From: Candidatus Latescibacterota bacterium
GTDB taxonomy: Bacteria > Latescibacterota > MVCY01
Direction: 5' to 3'
NCBI GenBank assembly: GCA_030629295.1
Contig: DAOVPH010000002.1
Coordinates: 1-25,144 of the forward strand
Length of the DNA stretch: 25,144 nucleotides
This document shows, piece by piece, positions 15,775 through 24,195 of the stretch; the first letter of the stretch is position 1, and every line of letters begins with the position of its first letter. Position numbers and translations under genes: made by a program. Below the pieces are notes generated by a model. It was not told the origin of the DNA. It searched no databases and saw only the letters and a list, made by a program, of their open reading frames with translations.

Positions 15775-17121
15775 ATGGTGATACTGTATCGCTACATTCT
15801 CAAGGAGTACACTGGTCCTTTCTTCTTCGCATTATTCATCATAACATTCATCCTCATCTTGGACTTACTACGTGAAATGAGCGATCTTATATTGCGCAAA
15901 GGGATTGGAATCCAAATCGTCTCCGAGGTTTTCTTCTACAATTTAGCCTGGATGTTAGCCCTTTCTGTGCCAATGGCTGTTTTGGTTGCCACTCTGATGG
16001 CCTTTGGAAGACTCTCGGCGGACAACGAGATTATTGCCATGGAAACGAGTGGGGTAGGTCTTTCTCGGCTGATTCTGCCTGTTTTAGCTGTCTCTATAAT
16101 TTTAGCAGTCCTTCTGGTTGTGTTCAACAACGCCGTCCTGCCCGAATTCAACCATAGATCCCGTGTTCTTATATCGGCCATTCACAGGAAAAAGCCTGCC
16201 TTATCTTTTAAAGATAAAGAAGGCTTATTTATCAACGACATCCCCGGCTACAGCATCCTCATCAAAAAGGTGGATCAGCGACATTCAAAGATTCAGGGGA
16301 TCACAATATACCAAAGAGGCGGTCGGAAATCTCCCCTGGTTATTCGGGCAAAAAGTGGGCAGGTAGAATACCATAAAGACGAAGATATACTCACCCTAAT
16401 CCTCTACGACGGGGAACTGCATCAGATTGACGAACAGAACCCTGACCGGTACATCCGCACCAAGTTCAAAAAACATCTGGTTCGCATCGGTGAAGTGGGG
16501 AATAAACTCTACACCCAGGCATCCGAATACAGAGGCGATCGAGAGATGAGCACCAAAATGATGCAGGAAAAAATCGTAGCGTATCGCCAACAAATAGAGA
16601 GCTATCAGATAGAGATGGAAAATATTATCAACAGCCATTTCAATGGACACCCTCCTGGCAAAATTCCGAAACTTACCTTCTCGTCTTCCTCCGAATTAAC
16701 CCCGGAACAGCGGAGGGCATTGGTAAGGCTCAGAACCAGATCTCAAGAGATAGAGATCCGGCAGAGAAACATAAATAAATACTTAGTCGAGGTACACAAA
16801 AAATACTCTATTCCAGCCGCCTGCATTGTCTTCACCCTGGTGGGTGTTCCTCTGGGAATTATGGCCAAACGGGGGGGCATGGCTGTGGGCTTCGGAATTA
16901 GCATCGGCTTTTTCCTGCTCTACTGGGCATTCCTTATCGGAGGAGAAGAATTGGCTGACCGGATGATTATCCCCCCTGCCTTGGCTATGTGGGCACCCAA
17001 TATCCTTATTGGCATCGGAGGAATTCTTTTGATAATTCACAGTGTTAAACAGATAACCTTCTTTCGCTGGGAAAAAGCTAAAACCTATCTTCGGAAAATT
17101 AAACATCAGAAAAAACGATGA
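15775..17121 (+). CDS. lptF: LPS export permease, LptF-type
   Basis: One of the two membrane subunits of the LptB2FG transporter, which extracts lipopolysaccharide from the inner membrane. Of its 448 aa, TM1 is near 13-31 (GPFFFALFIITFILILDLL), TM2 near 54-75 and TM3 near 100-125. A periplasmic beta-jellyroll (about 130-245) follows, and three C-terminal TM segments begin at IPAACIVFTLVGVPLGI (345 on). Between the jellyroll and TM4 is a long, charged, probably coiled-coil stretch (about 250-340, with REMSTKMMQEKI and SQEIEIRQRNINKYLVEVHKK), longer than in E. coli LptF (366 aa). AGGA lies eight bases before the ATG. The gene overlaps lptG by ATGA. Assignment as F rather than G rests on gene order. 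Confidence 0.88.
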   Translation: MVILYRYILKEYTGPFFFALFIITFILILDLLREMSDLILRKGIGIQIVSEVFFYNLAWMLALSVPMAVLVATLMAFGRLSADNEIIAMETSGVGLSRLILPVLAVSIILAVLLVVFNNAVLPEFNHRSRVLISAIHRKKPALSFKDKEGLFINDIPGYSILIKKVDQRHSKIQGITIYQRGGRKSPLVIRAKSGQVEYHKDEDILTLILYDGELHQIDEQNPDRYIRTKFKKHLVRIGEVGNKLYTQASEYRGDREMSTKMMQEKIVAYRQQIESYQIEMENIINSHFNGHPPGKIPKLTFSSSSELTPEQRRALVRLRTRSQEIEIRQRNINKYLVEVHKKYSIPAACIVFTLVGVPLGIMAKRGGMAVGFGISIGFFLLYWAFLIGGEELADRMIIPPALAMWAPNILIGIGGILLIIHSVKQITFFRWEKAKTYLRKIKHQKKR

Positions 17122-18185
17122 AATTGCTAACCCGGTACATAATCCGCCAGTTTTATCCCTGGCTGTTGATAAATTTGACTGCCTTTATCGGCATCTTCAT
17201 TATTGTCGACCTGATAGAGAATCTGGACAAATTTATCGACCGTCACCTGGGGGCACTGCAGGTCATCCATTACTATATCCTCTACATCCCTTACATCATC
17301 GTTCTGATGCTCCCAGTGGCTATGCTCCTCTCCGCTCTTTTCTCCATAGGAGAATTATCCAGGAATAACGAAATAACTGCTATAAAAGCCTCTGGAATCA
17401 GCCTTTATCAGATCGTTCTTCCTCTTCTGGGGTTTGCCCTGCTGGTCAGTTTGTTCTCTTTGAGCTTCGGCGAGACTGCGGTTCCTATCGCCAATCGGTT
17501 AAAAGAAAGCATCAAAGAAGGAAGCAAGAGAAAAACCACCAGGGCAGACAGAGCTAACGTTTTCCTCCAAGACATACATGGTCAGATCATATTTGTCAGA
17601 TATTACAACGCCAGAGAGAAATCGGCCCGGGACGTGTCCGTACAAAAATACAGCGACTCCTCTCTGGTACGAAGGATAGATGCCAAGAGAATGCTCTGGA
17701 AAGATGGAGGCTGGGAATTTCAACAGGGGAAGGTCAGGGAATTCATAGATGGTGAACAGAAAGAGAGGGCCTTTGTCAACCTCAGGGCAAAAGGAATCAC
17801 CATTGTTCCCAATGACCTGGCCAAACGTCAGAAAAAACCAGAAGAAATGAGCTTTGTTCAACTGCGCAAATACATCCGCCGGGCACGACAAATAGGTTAT
17901 GATACCACGAGATGGCTTGTTGATCTGTATATGAAGTTTTCTTTTCCTTTTGCTAATTTTGTAGTGGTCCTTTTTGGAGCCTCCTTCGCCATTAGAATGA
18001 GACACACCGGTAAGACAGTAGGTTTTGCGTTAAGTCTTATTATCTGTTTCCTCTATTATATGGTGATGAACATCGGTCAAGCATTGGGGAGGAACGGAAT
18101 GCTCAATCCGGTCTTGAGCGCATGGCAAGGAAATGTTGTGTTCGCTGCTCTGGGGTTTTTTCTACTGCTCAAAGTAAGAAAATGA
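17118..18185 (+). CDS. lptG: LPS export permease, LptG-type
   Basis: The partner permease of LptF in the lipopolysaccharide export ABC transporter; the ATPase LptB is elsewhere. 355 aa, the family's usual size. N-terminal segments are LLTRYIIRQFYPWLLINLTAFIGIFIIVDLIENLDKFID (TM1), VIHYYILYIPYIIVLMLPVAMLLSALFSIGELSRNNEITAIKASGIS (TM2) and LLGFALLVSLFSLSF (TM3). The periplasmic jellyroll domain follows, then MSFVQLRKYIRRARQIGYDTTRW, the standard coupling helix before TM4, and three more TM segments. The ATG overlaps the lptF stop as ATGA, so the pair is very probably translationally coupled. The stop is followed by a MITE-like element. Confidence 0.9.
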   Translation: MKLLTRYIIRQFYPWLLINLTAFIGIFIIVDLIENLDKFIDRHLGALQVIHYYILYIPYIIVLMLPVAMLLSALFSIGELSRNNEITAIKASGISLYQIVLPLLGFALLVSLFSLSFGETAVPIANRLKESIKEGSKRKTTRADRANVFLQDIHGQIIFVRYYNAREKSARDVSVQKYSDSSLVRRIDAKRMLWKDGGWEFQQGKVREFIDGEQKERAFVNLRAKGITIVPNDLAKRQKKPEEMSFVQLRKYIRRARQIGYDTTRWLVDLYMKFSFPFANFVVVLFGASFAIRMRHTGKTVGFALSLIICFLYYMVMNIGQALGRNGMLNPVLSAWQGNVVFAALGFFLLLKVRK

Positions 18186-18209
18186 TATCCAACGATTGAA
18201 TAAGCAATC

Positions 18210-18384
18210 TCTTAATTAGTGTCTGTCCGAAAACTCAGTTTTGAGGGAAATGTCATTGCGAGGAGTAAGGAACGAACGACGAAGCAATCCTTGTATTTTC
18301 AAGAGATTGCTTCGCTCCTTTTAGTCGCTCGCAATGACGAGAATATTCTGATTTGGTTAGTTTCCGGACAGACACTAATTAAGA
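18210..18384. mobile_element. MITE-like element with perfect 20-bp terminal inverted repeats and nested palindrome
   Basis: Bases 18210-18229 (TCTTAATTAGTGTCTGTCCG) are the exact reverse complement of 18365-18384, and the match continues inward for about eight more bases with two mismatches. Inside are two perfect nested pairs: GTCATTGCGAG (18252-18262) with CTCGCAATGAC (18328-18338), and CGAAGCAATC (18280-18289) with GATTGCTTCG (18305-18314). The whole 175-bp unit could fold into one long hairpin. It encodes no transposase, so it would be moved in trans. The palindromic TAATTA occurs at both ends (18213-18218, 18376-18381) and could be part of the repeats or a target-site duplication. Confidence 0.85.
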
Positions 18385-18417
18385 CCCCGGCCTCTTTTTC
18401 GAGCAGACCGGGGTCTT
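18381..18417. terminator. GC-rich hairpin, possible bidirectional terminator between lptG and ahcY
   Basis: AAGACCCCGG (18381-18390) pairs perfectly with CCGGGGTCTT (18408-18417) around a 17-base loop. The stem is strong and lies between convergent transcripts, but the T-run after the stem is short (CTTTAAT) on the plus strand and equally weak on the minus strand. Its left arm shares its first four bases with the MITE-like element's right terminal repeat. Confidence 0.55.
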
Positions 18418-18430
18418 TAATAGATCTTGC

Positions 18431-18664
18431 TTATCTGTAAAGAGCCTTTATCGCTGCCCAGGACGAAGGTTCGACCGCTGTCACCGCTCCCTCTGAAATC
18501 ATCACCACCGCTGAGAGATGCGCTACCTCTCCGGTGAGGCTGTCTATCAGGTCACCATCACCGTAAGTGGCAGAAACGGTGATGCCCTCCCAGGTGAAAC
18601 CCCCCTCTCCCTCTCTGTACTCCTTTAGGTTCCTGTCTGCCAGGAACTTAGGTATTCTTTCTGC
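18431..18664 (-). other. Orphan 77-codon open frame without a canonical start, overlapping the ahcY 3' end
   Basis: From just after an in-frame TGA at 18665-18667 the minus strand is open to TAA at 18431-18433. The frame is shifted relative to ahcY, and its first 40 bases overlap that gene. The peptide looks protein-like: FLADRNLKEYREGEGGF, then WEGITVSATYGDGDLID and SEGAVTAVEPSSWAAIKALYR. It has no ATG, GTG or TTG until a GTG-GTG-ATG cluster two thirds of the way along; ATA or CTG near the 5' end would be the only early starts. It could be a gene remnant, a noncanonically started small gene, a frameshift product of ahcY, or chance. I do not recognise a family. Confidence 0.4.
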
Positions 18665-19875
18665 TCAGCGGTAAGCTCGTCAATGCTTACCCTCATTGCC
18701 TCCAGTTGAAGTCTCGCCACCGTTTGGTCTATCTCCTGGGGCAGTTTGTAAACCTTGGGTTCAAGTGCCTCTCGATTGTGGATCCCCCACTCTACTCCTA
18801 AAGACTGGTCACAGAAAGAGAGGGACATAACCATAGAGGGATGCCCCTCAGCACAGGCCAAGTTCACCAGACGTCCCTCACCACACAGGTAGATTCGCTT
18901 GCCCTCCACTATGTACTGGTCAAAAAGGGGCCTGATCCGCTGCACATCAGAGGCCATTTGTTTCAACCCGGCCACATCTATTTCGTGGTCAAAGTGGCCG
19001 GAGTTAGCAAGCACAGCCCCGTCTTTCATCAGCCGAATGTGCTCGCTGGAGATGGCATGGAGGTTGCCGCTCACAGTGATAAATATATCTCCTTCTCTGG
19101 CGGCTTGCTCCATCTTCATCACCCGGTAACCGTCCATCTTGGCCTGCAATGCTCGAAAGGAGTCTATCTCGGTGACAATAACATTAGCCCCTAAGCCCTT
19201 CGCCCTCAAGGCCACACCTTTGCCGCAGTTTCCATAACCGGCCACTACCACTATCTTTCCACTGATCAACAGGTTGGTAGCTCTGATCACGCCGTCCAAA
19301 CTCGACTGGCCAGTGCCGTAGTAGTTATCCATCAGATGCTTGGTCTGACAGTCATTGACAGCGATTATCGGATATTTTAGGGCACCCTCTTCTTCCATCG
19401 CTCGCAGCCGGATAACCCCGGTGGTAGTCTCCTCGCAGCCACATATCATATCCGAAAGTAATTGGGGATACTTAGTATGCACCCTGGTAACCAAGTCCAT
19501 TCCATCATCTATGGTTATCTGAGGCTTGAAGTCTATCACCTGGTCCAAAAAACGATAGTAGTCCTCCGTACTTTCCCCTTTGTAGGCAAAGACATTCACC
19601 CCTTCGCTGGCCAGGGCGGCGGCAGCGTCATCTTGAGTAGAAAGCGGGTTACAACTGGTGATGGCAACCTCTGCTCCCCCTGCCACTAAGGTGCGCACTA
19701 AGACTGCCGTCTCTTTGGTGACATGCAGAGCCATACCGATCCGATAGCCAGAAAGGGGCCTCTCTTTTTCAAACCTTTCTTTGACTTCAAGCAGGGCCCC
19801 CATTTGAGCCTCCGCCCAACCGATGTTCTTAAGCCCCTGGGGGGCTAATTTGATGTCTTTCACTTCGTAAGCCAT
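18625..19875 (-). CDS. ahcY: Adenosylhomocysteinase
   Basis: This NAD-dependent enzyme hydrolyses S-adenosylhomocysteine to adenosine and homocysteine, removing the product inhibitor of methyltransferases. 416 aa. Family blocks are HVTKETAVLVRTLVAGGAEV (51-70), SCNPLSTQDDAAAAL (74-88), NDCQTKHLMDNYYGTGQSSLDG (174-195) and the NAD-binding GYGNCGKG (213-220). GHFDHEID and GHPSMVMSLSFCDQSL lie toward the end. The length fits the shorter bacterial/archaeal form that lacks the roughly 40-residue insertion. AAAGGAG lies just ahead of the ATG. The end, KEYLSSWQTGT, is normal for the family. It follows metK by 58 bases on the same strand. Confidence 0.96.
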   Translation of the reverse strand: MAYEVKDIKLAPQGLKNIGWAEAQMGALLEVKERFEKERPLSGYRIGMALHVTKETAVLVRTLVAGGAEVAITSCNPLSTQDDAAAALASEGVNVFAYKGESTEDYYRFLDQVIDFKPQITIDDGMDLVTRVHTKYPQLLSDMICGCEETTTGVIRLRAMEEEGALKYPIIAVNDCQTKHLMDNYYGTGQSSLDGVIRATNLLISGKIVVVAGYGNCGKGVALRAKGLGANVIVTEIDSFRALQAKMDGYRVMKMEQAAREGDIFITVSGNLHAISSEHIRLMKDGAVLANSGHFDHEIDVAGLKQMASDVQRIRPLFDQYIVEGKRIYLCGEGRLVNLACAEGHPSMVMSLSFCDQSLGVEWGIHNREALEPKVYKLPQEIDQTVARLQLEAMRVSIDELTAEQKEYLSSWQTGT

Positions 19876-19933
19876 ATTTCTCCTTTCTAAACACTGAGGT
19901 ATTGAAAGATCAAACCGCTGAAACGCCGAAGAA

Positions 19934-21100
19934 TTAAAGACCGGCTTCTTCTCTCAGAATCTGTACCTTGTCGGTCTTTTCCCAGGTGAATTCCTCCCTT
20001 TCTCTTCCGAAATGGCCATAGGCTGCAGTCTTCTTGTATATAGGTCTTCTCAATTGCAGGGATTCGATAATTCCCTTAGGAGTGAGAGGGAAGTGTTTCC
20101 TCACCAGTTTCAGTAGCTTTTCGTTATCCATCTTCCCGGTTCCAAAAGTGTCAATAGTGAAGCAGACAGGCTGGGCCACTCCAATAACGTAGGCAAATTG
20201 CACCTCACATTTATCTGCCAATCCTGCTGCCACAATATTTTTCGCTATATGGCGGGCAGCATAAGCCCCGCTTCGGTCTACTTTAGTGGGGTCTTTTCCG
20301 GAAAAACATCCCCCGCCGTGTCTGACCATTCCCCCGTAGGTGTCCACGATGATCTTCCTGCCGGTTATTCCAGAATCACCCTGGGGGCCACCGATGACAA
20401 ATCTGCCGGTGGGATTAACATGATAGACAGTACCAGAATCGAGGAATTCGCTGGGGATAACTTCTTTGATCACATGCTCAATTATATCCGCCTTGATCTG
20501 GTCATGAGTTACCTCCGGGTCATGCTGAGTGGAGACTACCACAGCATCTACTCTAATCGGCTTATCGTCTGAATATTCCACCGTCACCTGACTCTTGCCG
20601 TCCGGCCTCAGATACTTCAGTATGTCTTCTTTCCTCACCTGGGCCAGTCGATGAGCCAGTTTATGGGCAAGCATAATGGGCATAGGCATTAACTCCTCGG
20701 TCTCACGGCAGGCGTAGCCGTACATCATCCCCTGGTCTCCTGCGCCCTGTTCAGCGTGTAGCCCCTCGCCCTCAGACACCCCCTGGGAGATGTCGGAAGA
20801 CTGTCCACTTATACTGGTTAAAACGGCACAATTGTTGTAATCAAATCCCAGTTCGGCACGGGTGTAGCCTATCTGCTTGATGGTTTCTCGCACAACCGCC
20901 TGGATATCCACATAGCAACTGGTGGTGATCTCCCCCACCACTACAGCCATTCCTGTAGATACCATAGTTTCACAAGCTACCCTGCTGTAAGGGTCCTGGG
21001 CCAGCATCGCATCTAAGACCGCGTCTGATATCTGGTCGGCTATTTTGTCCGGATGTCCTTCGGTAACCGACTCTGAAGTGAAAAAATGTTTCTTGGACAC
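19934..21100 (-). CDS. metK: S-adenosylmethionine synthetase
   Basis: MetK makes S-adenosylmethionine from ATP and methionine. 388 aa, a typical size. Clear motifs are FTSESVTEGHPDKIADQISD at the N-terminus (catalytic His16), GAGDQGMMYGYAC (ATP binding) and the flexible-loop and phosphate region GGGCFSGKDPTKVDRSGAYAAR. The start is GTG at 21100 with AAAGGAGG five bases upstream. It is followed by ahcY, so synthesis of the methyl donor and clearance of its by-product are co-encoded. Only 45 bases separate it from the nucleotidyltransferase gene, too few for a SAM riboswitch. Confidence 0.97.
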   Translation of the reverse strand: MSKKHFFTSESVTEGHPDKIADQISDAVLDAMLAQDPYSRVACETMVSTGMAVVVGEITTSCYVDIQAVVRETIKQIGYTRAELGFDYNNCAVLTSISGQSSDISQGVSEGEGLHAEQGAGDQGMMYGYACRETEELMPMPIMLAHKLAHRLAQVRKEDILKYLRPDGKSQVTVEYSDDKPIRVDAVVVSTQHDPEVTHDQIKADIIEHVIKEVIPSEFLDSGTVYHVNPTGRFVIGGPQGDSGITGRKIIVDTYGGMVRHGGGCFSGKDPTKVDRSGAYAARHIAKNIVAAGLADKCEVQFAYVIGVAQPVCFTIDTFGTGKMDNEKLLKLVRKHFPLTPKGIIESLQLRRPIYKKTAAYGHFGREREEFTWEKTDKVQILREEAGL

Positions 21101-21145
21101 AAAAACCTCCTTTGTTTATGGAATTGCAACTGTATCTCTCTATCA

Positions 21146-22126
21146 TTACTTTATCTCAATTTCAGAAAAATCTCCCAGACTAACCTGGTAAGGCAAACCT
21201 TTAATCCGGGCATTAGCCCCGATCAATGAACCCTCTAACAGACACTGCCTGACCTCAGCCTCTTCGCCAATAATGGAGTTTCGGACAATTGAATCCTCCA
21301 CTATTGCTTTGTCTGCAATGGAAACATAGGGACCAACAATCGAGTTTACCACCTTGGCAGAGCCGGAGATAAAAACTGGAGGATTGACAACCGAGCCCTC
21401 CACCTGAGGTGCCAAACCCGACTTCTCCAGCAGATACCTGTTGGTCTCTAACAGTGTCTCTGGTTTCCCACAGTCAAACCAATTTTCCACCCGAAAGGTC
21501 TCTACCTTTGCCCCCTTCTCCACCATCAATTGGAAGGCATCGGTCAATTGGTACTCGCCTCTGGTGGTGATGGAAGAGCGCACCAGTTCTTCCAGACACT
21601 CAAATAAAAGCGGAGAATTGTTGACATAATTGAACCCCACAATAGCCAAGTTGGAGACAAACGAGGTGGGTTTTTCCACCATTCTGATGATTCGCTCCCC
21701 TTTCGTCTCTACTACTCCAAATCGAGTAGGATCTTCCACCTCTTTTACTCCAATGCTGGCGTCAGCCTGGCGATGAATCAGACCAGAGAATTCCCCTTCG
21801 AATACAGTGTCTCCATACACAATCAACACCGGTTCCCCAGCTACCAGATCTTTGGCCAAGAGAACAGCATGACCCAGCCCCTTTCTCTCTTTCTGATGGA
21901 TCGATTTCAGTTGCAGCCGCGGATAGCTATCCTTAACAAACTCGATGATTTTGTCACCTAAGTGGCCAACAATGAGGATAACCTGATTCACCTGGAGGGA
22001 GATAAGAGTATCTAAGATATGTCCAATAATAGGTTTCCCAGCCACAGGCATCATGGCTTTAGGGATAGTGTGGGTGTGGGGCCTTAGGCGGGTCCCTTCT
22101 CCCGCAACCGGAATAATGGCTTTCAC
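21146..22126 (-). CDS. Sugar-1-phosphate nucleotidyltransferase with a left-handed beta-helix-like tail
   Basis: This enzyme activates a sugar-1-phosphate with an NTP for cell-envelope polysaccharide synthesis. With the GTG at 22126 the product is 326 aa and starts VKAIIPVAGEGTRLRPHTHTIPKAMMPVAGKPIIGH, the family's nucleotide-binding loop (GEGTRLRP) and catalytic PK. VYGDTVFEG holds the metal-binding Asp, and RGEYQLTDAF...ENWFDCGKPETLLETNRYLL is typical of RmlA- or UTP-glucose-type enzymes. The tail (NSIVGPYVSIADKAIVEDSIVRNSII) has hexapeptide-like repeats. AAGGAG lies six bases before this GTG, which overlaps the ptsI stop as GTGA; an ATG 14 codons farther upstream lies within ptsI and lacks such support. 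The exact sugar and nucleotide cannot be read from the sequence. Confidence 0.87.
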   Translation of the reverse strand: MKAIIPVAGEGTRLRPHTHTIPKAMMPVAGKPIIGHILDTLISLQVNQVILIVGHLGDKIIEFVKDSYPRLQLKSIHQKERKGLGHAVLLAKDLVAGEPVLIVYGDTVFEGEFSGLIHRQADASIGVKEVEDPTRFGVVETKGERIIRMVEKPTSFVSNLAIVGFNYVNNSPLLFECLEELVRSSITTRGEYQLTDAFQLMVEKGAKVETFRVENWFDCGKPETLLETNRYLLEKSGLAPQVEGSVVNPPVFISGSAKVVNSIVGPYVSIADKAIVEDSIVRNSIIGEEAEVRQCLLEGSLIGANARIKGLPYQVSLGDFSEIEIK

Positions 22127-23901
22127 AATTGGCTCCTTCTCTTTGAGGGGGAAACCGATATATCGCACAATCTCTCGTCCAGCCTCCCTTGTAAGAACTC
22201 TCTGATCTCTTTGGCGCTCTTCATCTGCAATATCTGTTCAGCAACAACCTGTGCCTCTTTTAAGGTAACAGAACGGATTATATTCTTAATCTGGGGCAGA
22301 ACTACCGGACTCATACTGAACTCATCTAACCCAAATCCCAGCAGGGGAATAGTTGCCAGAGGATCGGCGGACATCTCACCGCACATTCCCACCCAGATGC
22401 CTCTCCGGTGGCCAGCGTCGATGGTGAGTTTGATCAGCCGGAGCACTCCGGGATGAAGGGGTTCAAAAAGATAAGCGATCCTTTCGTTACCCCTGTCAAC
22501 TGCCACCGCATATTGAATCAAGTCGTTGGTGCCGATGCTGAAAAAATCAACTTCTCGGGCAAGATGTTCAGCAACCATCACCGCTGCCGGCACCTCGATC
22601 ATCGCCCCCACTTTCATCTTTTCGTCAAAGGGTATTTGCCTCTCTCTGAGCTCTTCCTTCACCTCTTCCAACACTTCTTTTGCCTCGACTAACTCTTCTA
22701 AGCCGGATATCATCGGGAACATAATCTGAACATTTCCCCCTACGCTGGCCCTCAGGATCGCCCGCAGTTGCACCTTAAATACATCCTTCAGGGTTAGACT
22801 CACTCTTATCGCCCGCCATCCCAGAAAAGGATTGGCTTCAGGAACAGGAGGAGCAATACCTGGGAGTTTATCCCCACCCAGATCTAAGGTTCTGATAATG
22901 GTGGGATATGGGGCAGTTTTCTGCGCTATCTCGTTGTAGATCTCAAACTGTTCATCCTCAGAGGGAGGGGTTCCGCCCAACAGATACAAGAACTCGGTGC
23001 GGAAGAGTCCTATCCCCTGGGCACCATGGACCAGGGCCTTGTCCACCTCTTCTGGAAACTCTATGTTGGCAGAGATATCAACCTGCTTACCGTCTTGGGT
23101 CACTGCTGGCACCCCCCACACCGCCTTGAGGGTTTCTTCCTGCTGCAGTAGCCTTCTCTTTTCTCGCTGGTACTGCTGCAGAACAGCTTCGTCGGGGTTT
23201 ACATAGACGATTCCCTGATTCCCGTCAACAACAAGCAGGTCATTGGAAGAAATTTGGGAGGAGGCCGTCTCCAGACCTACCACGGCAGGAATCTCCATAG
23301 CTCTGGCCACAATGGCTATATGGGAGGTCCTACCCCCGATGTCAGTGACAACTCCCAAAACATTCTCCCGTCGCATATGGGCAACATCGAACGGGGAAAG
23401 AGCATGAGAGACAACTACCACCGGGGATTGTAGATCTCTCAAAGTCGGGTGCTCTTTACCGTAGAGCCTAAAGAAGACCCGGCGGCCGATATCTCTCACA
23501 TCAGCCAGCTTCTCCTTCAGATAATTATCTTCCAGAGGCTTGAGGGCTTTAACTACCTTACGAAGGGTGCGGAAGAAGGCAAAAGCCGCATTTTTCCGTT
23601 CCTCTCTTATGCGAGCAACCGTCTCGTCAATGGCCACCTTATCTTCTAACATCATCTGGTGGGCATCAAGTATACGGATCTCCTCCTTGCCTAATTTAAA
23701 CTTCAATCTCTCCCGAGTCTCTTTGATCTCATCTCTGATCTGGGCTATAACAGCAAGAAAGCGCTCCACCTCTTCTTCTACCCCATCTGCTGAAATGGTA
23801 CGCTCCTCTATCCAGAAATCTTCCTTATCGTATGCGAACGCTTTACCTATGGCGATTCCGGGAGATACTGCCATTCCCTCCAGTACAATCTCACTCTTCA
23901 T
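22123..23901 (-). CDS. ptsI: Phosphoenolpyruvate-protein phosphotransferase, PTS Enzyme I
   Basis: Enzyme I takes phosphate from phosphoenolpyruvate and passes it to HPr. 592 aa, slightly longer than the usual 570-575. The N-terminal domain begins LEGMAVSPGIAIGKAF. The phosphorylated histidine is His194 in GGRTSHIAIVARAMEIPAVVG. The C-terminal PEP-binding barrel includes GIGLFRTEFLY, RTLDLGGDK, MIEVPAAV...DFFSIGTNDLIQYAVAVDR and the active-site Cys in GMCGEMSADP. Its start overlaps the end of ptsH by 11 bases, and its stop overlaps the nucleotidyltransferase start. No sugar-specific EII component is in view, so the pair may serve either transport or a regulatory PTS. Confidence 0.96.
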   Translation of the reverse strand: MKSEIVLEGMAVSPGIAIGKAFAYDKEDFWIEERTISADGVEEEVERFLAVIAQIRDEIKETRERLKFKLGKEEIRILDAHQMMLEDKVAIDETVARIREERKNAAFAFFRTLRKVVKALKPLEDNYLKEKLADVRDIGRRVFFRLYGKEHPTLRDLQSPVVVVSHALSPFDVAHMRRENVLGVVTDIGGRTSHIAIVARAMEIPAVVGLETASSQISSNDLLVVDGNQGIVYVNPDEAVLQQYQREKRRLLQQEETLKAVWGVPAVTQDGKQVDISANIEFPEEVDKALVHGAQGIGLFRTEFLYLLGGTPPSEDEQFEIYNEIAQKTAPYPTIIRTLDLGGDKLPGIAPPVPEANPFLGWRAIRVSLTLKDVFKVQLRAILRASVGGNVQIMFPMISGLEELVEAKEVLEEVKEELRERQIPFDEKMKVGAMIEVPAAVMVAEHLAREVDFFSIGTNDLIQYAVAVDRGNERIAYLFEPLHPGVLRLIKLTIDAGHRRGIWVGMCGEMSADPLATIPLLGFGLDEFSMSPVVLPQIKNIIRSVTLKEAQVVAEQILQMKSAKEIREFLQGRLDERLCDISVSPSKRRSQL

Positions 23902-24157
23902 AGAATTTATCCTCTATCACGGAAATCACAGCCTCAACTGCTCCCTTCTCATCTTCCCCTTCGGCCCTGATGGTGAACTGACTGCCCATCTCAGCAGCCA
24001 GCATCATCACACCCATAATGCTTTTAGCATTGACTTCAAGATCATCTCTGATCAAGAAGATGGTGGATTTAAATCTTTCTGCAGTCTTAACCAGCAGGGC
24101 GGCGGGACGGGCATGAAGGCCAAGTTGGTTCTTTATGGTCACTGTTTTCTCAAACAT
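23891..24157 (-). CDS. ptsH: Phosphocarrier protein HPr
   Basis: HPr relays phosphate from Enzyme I to EII components. I start it at the ATG at 24157 (88 aa). That places the phosphorylated histidine at His15 (LGLHARPAALL) and the regulatory serine at Ser46 (NAKSIMGVMML), exactly the standard numbering; an ATG nine codons upstream lacks a Shine-Dalgarno sequence. Ser46 with its conserved context suggests control by an HPr kinase/phosphorylase, which is not encoded here. It overlaps ptsI by 11 bases, so the two are probably translationally coupled. Confidence 0.95.
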   Translation of the reverse strand: MFEKTVTIKNQLGLHARPAALLVKTAERFKSTIFLIRDDLEVNAKSIMGVMMLAAEMGSQFTIRAEGEDEKGAVEAVISVIEDKFYEE

Positions 24158-24195
24158 TATCCGTCCGTAAAAAGTCTTCACCATTGATTTTTAAC

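Noticed and set aside
17499..18005. 168-codon minus-strand open frame inside lptG
   Set aside because: It lies entirely opposite lptG, has no family signature, and lptG is well supported.
21101..21145. Possible SAM riboswitch ahead of metK
   Set aside because: Only 45 bases separate metK from the upstream gene, too short for any SAM riboswitch class, and no matching core is visible.
23540..24187. 215-codon plus-strand open frame opposite ptsI/ptsH
   Set aside because: It is antisense to two unmistakable PTS genes, is Ser/Arg-rich without domain features, and arises from the codon bias of the real genes.
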